Shown here: positions 1-8,592 of the stretch, piece after piece
How positions within the stretch are numbered: the first letter of the stretch is position 1
How the letters are laid out: each line of letters begins with the position of its first letter
From: Methylobacterium mesophilicum SR1.6/6
Lineage (GTDB): Bacteria; Pseudomonadota; Alphaproteobacteria; Rhizobiales; Beijerinckiaceae
Assembly: GCF_000364445.2 (NCBI RefSeq)
Contig: NZ_CP043538.1
Span: 2,115,612-2,179,611, forward strand
DNA: 64,000 bases
Direction of reading: 5' to 3'
Notes under the pieces: generated by a model
What the model was told of the DNA's origin: nothing
Database searches by the model: none
What the model saw: only the letters and a program-made list of their open reading frames with translations
Made by a program: the position numbers and the translations under genes

Positions 1-13
1 GAGGGACCTCGCG

Positions 14-493
14 ATGATCCAGGTCGGCGACCATCTGCCCCAGGCCACCTTCCGGGTGATCGGCCCGGATGGCCCCATCGCCCGCACCACCGACGACGTG
101 TTCAAGGGCCGGCGCGTGGTGCTGATCGGCGTGCCGGGCGCCTTCACCCCGAGCTGCCACCGCAACCACCTGCCGGGCTTCGTCACCCACAAGGACGAGA
201 TCCTCGGCCGCGGCATCGACGCCATCGCGGTGACGAGCGTCAACGACGTGTTCGTCCTCGACGCGTGGTCCAAGGCCAGCGGCGCGGAGGGCCTGGAGTT
301 CCTGGCCGACGGCAATGCCGACTTCGCCAAGGCCCTCGGCCTGGAAATGGACGGCACGGGCTTCGGCCTCGGCATCCGCTCGAAGCGCTACTCGATGGTG
401 GTCGAGGATGGCGTGGTCCGCAACCTCAACGTCGAGGAGACCCCGTCGAAGGCCGAGGCTTCCGGGGCCGAGGCGCTGCTGAAGGTCCTCTGA
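14..493 (+). CDS. Peroxiredoxin, Prx5-type (AhpC/TSA superfamily)
   Basis: 159 residues, the usual size of bacterial Prx5 enzymes, which reduce H2O2 and organic peroxides in the cytosol using thioredoxin, glutaredoxin or glutathione. The signature PGAFTPSC spans residues 41-48, so Cys48 is the likely peroxidatic cysteine. No second conserved Cys is visible, which suggests a 1-Cys mechanism. The ATG start follows a GAGGGACC ribosome-binding-like stretch at the window edge. The gene precedes dedA on the same strand by about 90 bases, with no clear sign of an operon. Family assignment is secure; the reductant is not determinable here. Confidence 0.93.
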   Translation: MIQVGDHLPQATFRVIGPDGPIARTTDDVFKGRRVVLIGVPGAFTPSCHRNHLPGFVTHKDEILGRGIDAIAVTSVNDVFVLDAWSKASGAEGLEFLADGNADFAKALGLEMDGTGFGLGIRSKRYSMVVEDGVVRNLNVEETPSKAEASGAEALLKVL

Positions 494-584
494 GCCGGCC
501 CGCGCCGCAGCTCGGCCCTCTTAAGGCCACGTTCCGCCGGCTTCAGTCGCCGCGTTTCGCCCGAAGACCGGCCTCGAGGATCGT

Positions 585-1226
585 ATGGCCTTCCTGCACG
601 ACCTTCCTATCGCAGAGTTGATCGCGAATTACGGCTACATCGCCATCTTCGTGATCATCACCCTGGAGAGCGCGGGGGTGCCGTGCCCGGGCGAGACGGT
701 GCTGATCTCGGCCGCCGTCTATGCCGGCAGCACCGGCAACCTGAACATCGGCCTCGTGATCGCCGCCGCCGCGGGGGCCGCGATCCTGGGCGACAATGTC
801 GGCTACTGGGCCGGGCGGCGCTGGGGCATGCCCCTGCTCCTGCGTTACGGTCACCTCATCGCCCTCGATCACGGGCGGCTCAAGCTCGGCCAGTACCTGT
901 TCCGCCAGCACGGCGGGAAGATCGTGTTCTTCGGCCGGTTCACCGCGATGCTGCGCGCCTACGCGGCGCTGCTGGCCGGCGTGAACCGCCTCGATGCGCG
1001 CCGCTTCTTCGCCTTCAACGCGCTGGGCGGCATCGTCTGGGCGGCCGGTATGGGCATCGGCTCCTACTATTGCGGGCGCCAGATCGAGCACATCGTCGGA
1101 CCGGTCGGGCTGACGCTGCTGGCGCTCGTCGTGTTCGGCGGACTGGCCCTGTGGCTGTTCGTGCGCCGGCACGAGGCGCGCCTGCTCAACGAGGCGGAAC
1201 TCGCGATCCCCGGCCCCCTCGCCTGA
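585..1226 (+). CDS. DedA-family integral membrane protein
   Basis: 213 residues with several hydrophobic segments. It carries the DedA/SNARE-associated signature near the N-terminus (ESAGVPCPGETVL), an internal GDNVGYWAGRRWG segment and a FxGRFTAMLRAYAALLAG segment typical of the family. DedA proteins are inner-membrane proteins implicated in undecaprenyl-phosphate or phospholipid translocation and envelope integrity. The stop lies only a few bases from the stop of the convergent nuclease gene downstream. The exact substrate cannot be read from the sequence. Confidence 0.9.
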   Translation: MAFLHDLPIAELIANYGYIAIFVIITLESAGVPCPGETVLISAAVYAGSTGNLNIGLVIAAAAGAAILGDNVGYWAGRRWGMPLLLRYGHLIALDHGRLKLGQYLFRQHGGKIVFFGRFTAMLRAYAALLAGVNRLDARRFFAFNALGGIVWAAGMGIGSYYCGRQIEHIVGPVGLTLLALVVFGGLALWLFVRRHEARLLNEAELAIPGPLA

Positions 1227-1232
1227 ACCGCC

Positions 1233-1982
1233 TCACGCGGCCGCGAGGTCGATCGCGTCCAGCGCGTCGTGGTGGATGAGGAGAACGCCGGTCGCTGCGG
1301 CGAGCCGGCGGGCGGCCGGCGTGAAGCCGGCATTCGAGACCACCGCGGCCCGGTCGCCCGACCAGTAGCGCTGCGCGGCGGCCGCTTCCTGCACGGCGGC
1401 GTTGCCGACCGGCTTGCTCAACCGCTTGCACTGGACCACGAGGCGCAGTCCGTCGCGCACCGCGACGATGTCGGCGCCCTGATCGCCGCTCGCCGGCGTC
1501 CGGTGGGCCCGCCATCCGGCCTGCACGAGGCGCGCCGCGCAGAACCGCTCGTAATCGAGGCCGTCCTCCGGCGCGTCCTCCTCCTCGGGCAGGGCCACGG
1601 CGGCCGCTTCCGCCTCGACGATCGCCAGCATCCGCGCGCGTTCCGCGTCGGCGAGATCGGCGTAGCGAGACCCGATCTGCGGCAGGACCGTGCGGTCGAT
1701 GAAATAGTCCCGCTCGCGCAGCCAGCCATCCTCGATCCAGTTGCCGTAGGCGTCGCTGAAGCTCTCCTGCCGACGCCGCAGCGCCAGCGTCTCCCGATGC
1801 GCCCGCGCGATCCGGCGTACCCGGGCCCGGAAGCGGCGCGGGCGCCCGAGATGGCGCAGCACCACCAAGACCAGGGCGAACCCGGTCGCCGCCAGAGCGG
1901 GCCGGCCGTACCAGAGCGCGAACGGGCAGCCGATCACGGCCGTCCAGAACAGGCGGGCGACGAGATTGGGCTTGCCGGGCAT
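1233..1982 (-). CDS. Membrane-anchored Mrr-like restriction endonuclease
   Basis: 249 residues in two parts. The N-terminus (about 8-43) contains two hydrophobic stretches likely to anchor the protein in the membrane. The C-terminus (about 142-245) is an Mrr-catalytic/PD-(D/E)XK nuclease fold: YERF near 145, GAD with Asp171 and QCK with Gln184/Lys186 form the family D...QxK active site. Mrr-type enzymes cut modified DNA, but membrane-tethered versions are widespread and their substrate is unknown. The middle is charged and helical. No methyltransferase lies beside it, so it is not a classical restriction-modification pair. Confidence 0.85.
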   Translation of the reverse strand: MPGKPNLVARLFWTAVIGCPFALWYGRPALAATGFALVLVVLRHLGRPRRFRARVRRIARAHRETLALRRRQESFSDAYGNWIEDGWLRERDYFIDRTVLPQIGSRYADLADAERARMLAIVEAEAAAVALPEEEDAPEDGLDYERFCAARLVQAGWRAHRTPASGDQGADIVAVRDGLRLVVQCKRLSKPVGNAAVQEAAAAQRYWSGDRAAVVSNAGFTPAARRLAAATGVLLIHHDALDAIDLAAA

Positions 1983-2078
1983 CGGGGAGCGTTGGCGTGG
2001 ACGATCGCTGAACCCTCGCAGGATCCGCTTGCCCGATGCCTAACCGCAGCCGGAAATCTGTGGACGCAGGTGCCGGTC

Positions 2079-2492
2079 TCAGCCCTTCCGTCGCTGGTGG
2101 CCGAGCCCCATGCTCTTGGCGAGATCCGACCGGGCGGCGGCGTAGTTGGGCGCCACCATCGGGTAGTCCGGGGCGAGGCCCCACTTCTGCCGGTACTCGT
2201 CGGGGGTCAGGTTGTAGTGCGTGCGCAGATGGCGCTTGAGCGACTTGAACTTCTTCCCGTCCTCCAGGCACACGATGTAGTCGGGCTGGACCGAGCGCCG
2301 GACCGAGATGGCGGGCCGCAACTCCTCCGTCGGCGCCGCCTGGGGCTGGCTGAGACCGTGCAGCGTCGCGTGGACCGCCGCGATCAGTCCCGGCAACTCC
2401 GGCGCGGGCACCGGATTGTTGCTCACGAAGGCCGACACGATATCGACCGACAACGTGAGATAGTCCGGTTGCCCTTCAACCGTGGCATCCAT
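2079..2492 (-). CDS. MucR/Ros-family transcriptional regulator
   Basis: 137 residues. The C-terminal half carries the Ros/MucR zinc-finger-like region [19 protein letters not shown], followed by the conserved [10 protein letters not shown] segment. The ligand set is C-x2-D plus two His, the variant usual in rhizobial MucR. MucR proteins act as H-NS-like silencers of AT-rich promoters controlling exopolysaccharide, motility and surface genes. The 90 bases just upstream are unusually AT-rich for this genome, compatible with autoregulation (inference). A second MucR homologue is at 53759-54166. Confidence 0.93.
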   Translation of the reverse strand: MDATVEGQPDYLTLSVDIVSAFVSNNPVPAPELPGLIAAVHATLHGLSQPQAAPTEELRPAISVRRSVQPDYIVCLEDGKKFKSLKRHLRTHYNLTPDEYRQKWGLAPDYPMVAPNYAAARSDLAKSMGLGHQRRKG

Positions 2493-2915
2493 CCTCGATC
2501 CTCCTCGCGACCCCGGCTGTTCCGCCGCGGATCGGGCGGAACGCCGGAATCTGTTTCTGGTCAGCCCGATACAGGGGGGTTAACGCGCAGTTACTATGGT
2601 CCTGCGAATTTAATGGCAAGACCAATTTACATCGACCCACAAGTGCCGTTTTGCGGAGGATAAAGGCGGCTGGATATTACCCACAATGCGTACCGCCGGT
2701 GATCCCGACCCGGGCCTGTGTGGCGCCCGCAGATGCGAGGCGCTCGGACATTGCGGACGCGACGGCGCGCGCCATCTTGTATGCCGGTGAGCGGCTCGAG
2801 GGATCCCGCGTGATCCCGTGCGATCTCGCCGACAGCGAAGGACCACCACATGCACGTCGGCACGCGCGGTTTGCGGGGCTCTACCCCGTGACGGCGGCCC
2901 CATGAGTGGCCGGCC
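2493..2915. other. 423-base intergenic region between mucR and the acetyltransferase gene
   Basis: No convincing gene here. It separates two divergent genes and must hold both promoters. The stretch around 2585-2640 is markedly AT-rich compared with the surroundings and is a plausible MucR-sensitive promoter. Just before the downstream gene an ATG at 2902 opens a five-codon reading frame whose TGA overlaps the GTG start at 2916; this may be chance. Confidence 0.5.
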
Positions 2916-5591
2916 GTGAGCACCTACCGGTTCGACAAGCTGCTCGCGCCGCGCTCCATCGCGCTGGTCGGGGCGGTGGCGCGCGAGGGCTCCCTGGGCC
3001 GCAGCGTGCTGGACTCCCTGCGCGGCGCCGGCTTTCCGGGCGCGATCCTGCCGATCCAGCCCGGCCACGCGCACGTCGACGGCCTCGCCTGCGTGCCGCA
3101 GATCGCCGACCTGCCTGCCGTGCCGGATCTCGTCCTGATCGCGGTGCCGCCTCCGAACGTGCCCGAGGTGGTCGCCCAGGCGGCGGCTGCCGGGGCTGGT
3201 GCCGCGGTGATCCTCACGGCGCGACTCGGCTCAGGGCCGGACGATCCCGGGCCGGCCGCCCACCGGATCGCCCGCGCGCAGGGCTTGCGCCTCCTCGGTC
3301 CCGACAGCGCCGGCCTCGCGGTGCCCGGCGCCCGGCTCAACGCCAGCCTATTCGCCCACGCCCCCAACGCGGGCGATCTGGCACTGGTGTCGCAATCCGG
3401 CACGGTGGCGGCCGCCATCGTGGAGTGGGGCGCGCGCCACGGCACGGGCTTCTCCGCCGTCCTGTCCTTGGGCAGCGTCCTCGACATCGGCGTGGCCGAT
3501 TGCCTCGATCACTTCGCCGCCGACCACCGCACCCGCGCGATCCTGCTCTGCCTCGACCGAGTCGCGGATGCCCGGCGCTTCATGTCGGCCGCCCGCGCCG
3601 CCGCCCGCGCCAAGCCCGTGGTGGTCCTGCGCGCCGGCCGCCACCGGCCCGACACGCGCGCGGCCGTCACCCACACGGGCGCGCTGGCGCGGCCGGACGC
3701 GGTCTACGCCGCCGCCTTCCGGCGGGCCGGCCTGCTGGCCGTGCAGGACCTCGACGAGATGTTCTCCGCCGTGGAGACCTTGGGGCGGCAGCGCCCGTTC
3801 CCCGGTGACCGGCTTGCGATCGTGTCGAACGGCCGTGGCATCGGACTCCTCGCCGCCGACCGTCTGATCGAGCGGTCCGGCACCCTGGCGGGGATCGCCG
3901 CGGCGGAGGGCCGGCCGGCGGGCAATCCCCTCGATCTCGGCATCGACGCGGCGGGACCGGCCTTCGCGGCGGCGTTGGAGCCCCTGCTGACCGACCGGGT
4001 CAGCGACGCGGTCCTGGCGATCCACGTCCCCACCGCCCGCTCTGAGGCCGGCGCCGTGGCCAGCGCCATTGCCGGGACGGTCAAGGCCGCCCGCGCCGGA
4101 CAGACGCGCAAGAAGCCGGTCTTCGCGGTCTGCCTGGGCGATGCCGAGGCGGCGCGCGACGCCTTCGCCGAGGCCGGGATCCCGCATTTCACCACCGATT
4201 CCGAGGCGATCGAGGGCTTCCTGCACCTCGTGCGCTATCGCGAGGCGCAGGACGACCTGATGCGCACGCCGGACTCGCTGCCGCGGGACTTCTCCCCCGA
4301 CACGGCCCGCGCCCGCACGATCGTCGCGGGTGCCCTGCGGCAGGGGGCGGCATGGCTCGACCCGATCGCGGTGAACGGCCTGCTGGAGGCCTACGGGATC
4401 CCCACAGTGCCGATCACCCTCGCCCCCGACAAGGAGGCCGCCGCGGCCGCGGCCTGGCCGATCATCGCGGCGGGCGGCACCGTGGCGCTCAAGGTCGTCT
4501 CCCCCGATATCGTGCACAAGTCCGATATCGGCGGCGTCCATCTCGACCTGACCAGCGAGGCCGACGTCCGCGAGGCGGCGCGCCGCATCCTGGCCCGGGC
4601 GCGCCGGGAGCGGCCGGATGCCCGGGTGACCGGTTTCGCCGTGCAGCCCATGGTCCGCCGGGGCCAGCGCCGCGAACTCATCGCGGGGCTCGCCGAGGAT
4701 CCGGTTTTCGGTCCCGTGGTGGTGTTCGGGCGCGGCGGCACGGCGGTGGAGGTGATCGACGACCGGGCGCTCGGCCTGCCGCCGCTGGACCTCACCCTGG
4801 CCCGCGACCTCATCGGCCGCACCCGGGTGGCGCGGCGGCTCGAAGCCTACCGCGACGTGCCGGCGGCCGATCTGCCGGCCATCGCGCTGACGCTGGTGAA
4901 GCTGTCCCAGCTCGCCGCCGACCTCCCGCAGGTGCGCGAACTCGACATCAACCCGCTGCTGGCCGACGAGACCGGCGTGGTCGCGCTCGACGCCCGGGTG
5001 CGGATCGCGCGCGCCGAGCGGGGGCGGCACGGCCGTGGGCACCCGCATTTCGCCATCCGACCCTATCCGGTGGAGTGGGTGCGGACCCTCAACCTCAAGG
5101 ACCGCACCGTCTGCGTGCGGCCCGTGCGGCCGGAGGACGAGGGGCTGTTCCTGACCTTCTTCCAGGGACTCGATCCAGAGGATCTGCGGCTGCGCTTCTT
5201 CGGGCCGGTGCGCGCGTTCAGCCACGCATTCCTGGCGCGGCTGACACAGCTCGACTACGCCCGCGCCATCGCGTTCGTGGCCACCGAGAAGGAGCCGCAG
5301 GGAGGCGAACGGATGCTGGGCGCGGTGCGGCTGCACGCCGACGCCAATCACGAGAGCGGCGAGTACGCCATCGCCGTCGGCCGCGATGTCCGCGGCACGG
5401 GCCTCGCCTTCGCCCTCATGCGCCTGATGATCGACTGGGCGCGCTCCGAGGGCATCGGCCGGGTCGAGGGAACGGTGCTCTCCGAGAACAGGCCGATGCT
5501 GGCCGTCTGCCGGCGTCTCGGCTTCGCGCAGGGGCGGGACCCGGAGGATCCGGGCTTGGTGAAAGTGCGGCTGGATCTGGCGGGGGTGTGA
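2916..5591 (+). CDS. Pat-like protein: NDP-forming acyl-CoA synthetase fused to GNAT acetyltransferase
   Basis: 891 residues, matching the length of bacterial Pat/YfiQ protein lysine acetyltransferases. Order: CoA-binding domain (about 7-105, starting LLAPRSIALVGA), succinyl-CoA-ligase-like domain (about 125-440), ATP-grasp (about 480-700, with VVSPDIVHKSDIGG and ELDINPLL), then a GNAT domain (about 725-885, with RGTGLAFALM as acetyl-CoA-binding loop). Family members acetylate lysines, notably inactivating acyl-CoA synthetases. GTG is chosen as start because the CoA-binding domain begins immediately. The gene is alone on its strand. Target proteins are unknown; an acetate-CoA-ligase activity in the N-terminal part is possible but less likely. 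Confidence 0.88.
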   Translation: MSTYRFDKLLAPRSIALVGAVAREGSLGRSVLDSLRGAGFPGAILPIQPGHAHVDGLACVPQIADLPAVPDLVLIAVPPPNVPEVVAQAAAAGAGAAVILTARLGSGPDDPGPAAHRIARAQGLRLLGPDSAGLAVPGARLNASLFAHAPNAGDLALVSQSGTVAAAIVEWGARHGTGFSAVLSLGSVLDIGVADCLDHFAADHRTRAILLCLDRVADARRFMSAARAAARAKPVVVLRAGRHRPDTRAAVTHTGALARPDAVYAAAFRRAGLLAVQDLDEMFSAVETLGRQRPFPGDRLAIVSNGRGIGLLAADRLIERSGTLAGIAAAEGRPAGNPLDLGIDAAGPAFAAALEPLLTDRVSDAVLAIHVPTARSEAGAVASAIAGTVKAARAGQTRKKPVFAVCLGDAEAARDAFAEAGIPHFTTDSEAIEGFLHLVRYREAQDDLMRTPDSLPRDFSPDTARARTIVAGALRQGAAWLDPIAVNGLLEAYGIPTVPITLAPDKEAAAAAAWPIIAAGGTVALKVVSPDIVHKSDIGGVHLDLTSEADVREAARRILARARRERPDARVTGFAVQPMVRRGQRRELIAGLAEDPVFGPVVVFGRGGTAVEVIDDRALGLPPLDLTLARDLIGRTRVARRLEAYRDVPAADLPAIALTLVKLSQLAADLPQVRELDINPLLADETGVVALDARVRIARAERGRHGRGHPHFAIRPYPVEWVRTLNLKDRTVCVRPVRPEDEGLFLTFFQGLDPEDLRLRFFGPVRAFSHAFLARLTQLDYARAIAFVATEKEPQGGERMLGAVRLHADANHESGEYAIAVGRDVRGTGLAFALMRLMIDWARSEGIGRVEGTVLSENRPMLAVCRRLGFAQGRDPEDPGLVKVRLDLAGV

Positions 5592-5616
5592 TGTGCTCCA
5601 GTCGCCAAGGCCCCGT

Positions 5617-5730
5617 CGTCATCCCGGGGCCGCGGAGCGGAACCCGGGATCCAGACCCGCCGACGCGTCAGTCTCTCGCCAAGGCGGTGTTTCCGGGTTC
5701 CGGGCTCGCCTGTGGCGCCCGGAACGACGG
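5617..5730. repeat. Family B dispersed palindromic repeat
   Basis: Two imperfect inverted arms. The left begins CGTCATCCCGGGGCCGC and the right ends GCGCCCGGAACGACGG, separated by about 40 bases. Closely similar elements are at 22634-22750 and 48070-48186. All three lie between genes. The type is a REP/BIME-like extragenic palindrome; it may also act as a terminator or mRNA stabiliser. Confidence 0.7.
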
Positions 5731-5799
5731 TGAGCGTGGCATCCGAGGAAGGGAGGCGTCCCAGATTGCCGTCCCGAAGCTCTGCCCGCATGAAGCAGC

Positions 5800-6333
5800 T
5801 CAGTGGCCGCTGTCGGTCGCGTCGCGGGTAATCTCGTAGAGGAACCACGTGCGCTCCTCGGACTGGTCGATCCACTCCTCGAGCTGCGAGGTGGTCGCCA
5901 CGTCGTCGGCCTCGTCGGTAACCCCGTGAAGCTCGCGCATGTGGGCGGTCAGCGCCTTGTTGTCGTCGCGCAGCTCCTTGAGCATCTCGAGGGGCGAGAC
6001 GTACTCGGCATCGTTGTCGGGCACGCGCGTCAGGCTCTTGGCCTGGCCGAGCGACCGCAGCACCGTGCCGCCGATCTTCCGGGCCCGCTCGTTGACGGCA
6101 TCAATGATCCCGAAGATCTGCTCCGACTGCTCGTCCAACAGCAGGTGATAGTCGCGGAAATGCGGGCCGCTCATGTGCCAGTGGAAGTTCTTGGTCTTGA
6201 TGTAGAGGGCGAACAGGTCGGAGCTGAGGATCGTCAGACCCTCGGCGATCTTCTTGACGTCGTTCGGATCGAGATCCGTCGGGGTGTTGAGCCGTGCGCT
6301 CTCGAAGCGGCTGCTCGGCTTGGCCTTGGCCAT
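5800..6333 (-). CDS. dps: Dps-family DNA-protecting ferritin-like protein
   Basis: 177 residues from the ATG at 6333. The TTG four codons upstream is rejected because GGAG sits seven bases before the ATG. The Dps signature is clear: FHWHMSGPHF (50-59), then H63, D67 and E71 region (YHLLLDEQSEQ), which form the inter-subunit ferroxidase centre. Dps dodecamers oxidise Fe(II) with H2O2, store iron and coat DNA in stationary phase. The N-terminal extension is Lys/Arg-containing, suited to DNA contact. It is flanked by a palindromic repeat downstream and an L,D-transpeptidase upstream in the same orientation. Confidence 0.94.
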   Translation of the reverse strand: MAKAKPSSRFESARLNTPTDLDPNDVKKIAEGLTILSSDLFALYIKTKNFHWHMSGPHFRDYHLLLDEQSEQIFGIIDAVNERARKIGGTVLRSLGQAKSLTRVPDNDAEYVSPLEMLKELRDDNKALTAHMRELHGVTDEADDVATTSQLEEWIDQSEERTWFLYEITRDATDSGH

Positions 6334-6478
6334 GGTCGTCTCCAATCGGCTGGTGCGGAGCTGCGCGCCGGGGAGCCTCTCCAGATGTCCCGGGGACGTG
6401 CGGCCGCGCTCTCATCCCGCCAATGAACGGCCGGATCCATTGTTCCTCTGGGTCAGGAAACACATGGCTGGGTTGGGT

Positions 6479-8224
6479 TTAGCGGATGGGTTCGATTGAT
6501 TCCAAACTACCGGATGCCGCCGAGGACCGGGGCTTCGGAGGCTTCGGCGCAGGCCTGGTAACAGCGGCTGGCTTCACCGACGGAGCGCCCAGGGACGCCT
6601 TCGCGACGGGCGAGGCGGCGGGGCCGGGGGCCGCCGGCGGGATGGCCCCCGTCGCCGCGGGCTCGCCGGCCGGCACATCGAGCTTGTAGATGTCGTCGCG
6701 GAAATGCGCCTTGCCGTCGGGCGTGGCGTAGCCCGTGAGGTACACGAAGGTCACCGGCACCGGCTTGACGAGCTTGATGTCGCGCCGCTCCCCGTCGGCG
6801 ATGCCGGTCTCGATCTCGATCGGTCCCCAGGTCGTGCCGGGACCGTTCGGCCCGTCCGTGCCCTGCAGGAGCCAGCCGACCAGCTCCTTGACCTGGCCGA
6901 CCCGGACGCAGCCGTGGCTGTGGAAGCGCACGCTCGCGGCGAACAGCGACTTCGCCGGGGTGTCATGCATGTAGACGGCAAAGCGGTTCGGCATGTCGAT
7001 CCGTACCTGGCCGAGCGAATTGTCGAAGCCGGAATCCTGGCGCAGCATGTAGTTGACGGCCTTGTCGCCGGCCCAGTCGATATGAGTCGGGTCCACCTCG
7101 CCGGTCGGGCCCAGGATGCGGATGTGGTTCCGGGCGAGGTAGCCCGGGTTCTTGCGCATCTGCGGGATGATCTCGTTCTTCACCACCGAGGCCGGGACGG
7201 TCCAGGTCGGATTGAAGTTGATGTCGGTGATCCGGGTCTCGACGGCAGGCGTCGCCTTGTCGGGGGAGCCGACCACCGCCACGTAGCGGCGCGCCACCGC
7301 GCCGTTCTCCACGGCCTCGACGGCGGCCGACGGGATGTTGACGACGACGTAGCGCTCGCCGAACGGGAACTTCGAGCCCATCAGCCGCGCCGCGGAGGCG
7401 GAGAGCTGGCGCTGGCGTGTCTCGGCCGGCACGTTCAGCGCGTTGATGGTGAGCCGGCCAAGGATACCGCTGTCGGGCAGGCCGTGGCGGGCCTGGAAGG
7501 CCGAGATCGCCGCCACCAGCGGCGGGTCGAGGCGATCGCTCGGCGGTGCGTCCGCGGGCAGGTCGCCGGTGAGGGTCAGGTGGTGGCGCAGCGCCGGAAT
7601 GGCCGGGCTGCGCTCGCCCGGCTTCAGGCGCGCGAGATCCTCCGGCAACCGCTCCCATCCGCCGGCTTCCGCGAAAGCCGCGTAGCGCTCGGCAGCCCGG
7701 AGGGTATCGAGGAACGTGCGCGCGGTGAGCGTCGGGTTCGGATCGGCGGAGACCTTGGCGTAGACCAGGGGCGCAGGCTCGCGCGTCTTCTTGACGGCTT
7801 CCTTGGCTGCTTCCTGCGGCTTGCCGGGGGCAGGCCGCGCCTCAGGCACCTCCGCGGATCTGGGCTCGGCGGGGGGCGCCTCCGGTCGCTTCGCCTCCTG
7901 CGGCTTCGCGATCTCCTGCGGCTTCGCCTCCTGCCCCTTCGCCTCCTGCCCCTTCGCCTCCTGCCCCTTCGCCTCTTGCCCCTTGGCCTCCTGCCCCTTG
8001 GCGACCGCGGCCTCCGGTGCAGGAGCTGGAAGCACGGGCGGCGGGGCGGCTGGGGCGGACAGCGACGGCGCCGGCGACGGCGCTGCGTTCGGGCCACCCG
8101 TCGGCGCGCCTACGCCCACCGCCTGGGCCCGTGCATCCACGGCGGCGAGCAGCGTCAGCAGCGACAGGCCCGCGCCGAACGCGGCGCGCGGGCGAAGATG
8201 ACGGCGGGATTGGACCGGGACCAT
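6479..8224 (-). CDS. L,D-transpeptidase with peptidoglycan-binding domain and KGQEA-repeat linker
   Basis: 581 residues from the ATG at 8224, which places a signal peptide (GLSLLTLLAAVDARA) at the N-terminus. An in-frame start further upstream would bury that signal. A low-complexity Pro/Ala/Lys/Glu linker follows, including tandem KGQEA units (about 76-101). Then comes a peptidoglycan-binding helical domain (about 195-265) and a YkuD catalytic domain (about 290-455) with His at YMHDTP and the nucleophile Cys439 in SHGCVRV. It is an envelope enzyme making 3-3 peptidoglycan crosslinks or attaching proteins to the wall, of the YcbB/LdtD-like layout. The linker may span the periplasm. Confidence 0.9.
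   Translation of the reverse strand: MVPVQSRRHLRPRAAFGAGLSLLTLLAAVDARAQAVGVGAPTGGPNAAPSPAPSLSAPAAPPPVLPAPAPEAAVAKGQEAKGQEAKGQEAKGQEAKGQEAKPQEIAKPQEAKRPEAPPAEPRSAEVPEARPAPGKPQEAAKEAVKKTREPAPLVYAKVSADPNPTLTARTFLDTLRAAERYAAFAEAGGWERLPEDLARLKPGERSPAIPALRHHLTLTGDLPADAPPSDRLDPPLVAAISAFQARHGLPDSGILGRLTINALNVPAETRQRQLSASAARLMGSKFPFGERYVVVNIPSAAVEAVENGAVARRYVAVVGSPDKATPAVETRITDINFNPTWTVPASVVKNEIIPQMRKNPGYLARNHIRILGPTGEVDPTHIDWAGDKAVNYMLRQDSGFDNSLGQVRIDMPNRFAVYMHDTPAKSLFAASVRFHSHGCVRVGQVKELVGWLLQGTDGPNGPGTTWGPIEIETGIADGERRDIKLVKPVPVTFVYLTGYATPDGKAHFRDDIYKLDVPAGEPAATGAIPPAAPGPAASPVAKASLGAPSVKPAAVTRPAPKPPKPRSSAASGSLESIEPIR
7918..7999. repeat. 15-base tandem repeat inside the L,D-transpeptidase gene
   Basis: About five near-identical 15-base units, each encoding KGQEA on the minus strand, in the linker region of the protein. 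The units are identical or differ at one or two bases, so copy number could change by slippage without breaking the frame. Confidence 0.85.
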
Positions 8225-8592
8225 ACGCGACACTCCCGACGGCGCCCGGGTCGGCGCGGTCGGCCGGGATGATGGGCTGCCGTGGTTACCAATCTCCTCC
8301 GCTCGAAATGGTGGTTGCCGGCCCGGATTCACCATCCTGCGATTGGTTCATCCGCCTGAGACTTCGTGTGGATGTCGGCCGGCGCGAAAAGGGCGCTTAT
8401 ACATTTCGTGATGTGCTGGCCTCGGTACCGCCGTCGTTGCGCGCGGAACGGAGCGGTCCAGGCGGCGCGCTGCCCTGGATCCTACGCTGCGAACGTGATG
8501 ACCGGGGCCGCTTCGACCGAGGCCGCCACGCGCAAACCGTAGGGCGGACCCGACACGGCCAGACAGGCCCCAACAGGAGATCGGCCCCCGCC
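8225..8592. other. 368-base divergent intergenic region with half of a family A repeat
   Basis: Lies between the divergent L,D-transpeptidase and acyltransferase genes. Bases 8431-8480 resemble one arm of the family A repeat (starting CCGTCGTTGCG). The remainder must contain both promoters. I see no additional gene. Confidence 0.5.

Noticed and set aside
2651..2905. A possible 84-codon gene upstream of the acetyltransferase
   Set aside because: It would need a TTG start, has no recognisable domain and lies in what must be a promoter region.
3348..5351. A long minus-strand open frame opposite the acetyltransferase gene
   Set aside because: Very high GC leaves antisense frames open. The translation is His/Arg/Gly-rich without any domain, while the plus-strand protein is a clear family member.
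6334..6478. An EcfG-type stress promoter (GGAAC...GTT) for dps
   Set aside because: A GGAAC is present on the minus strand, but the spacing to GTT is about 13 bases rather than 16-19.
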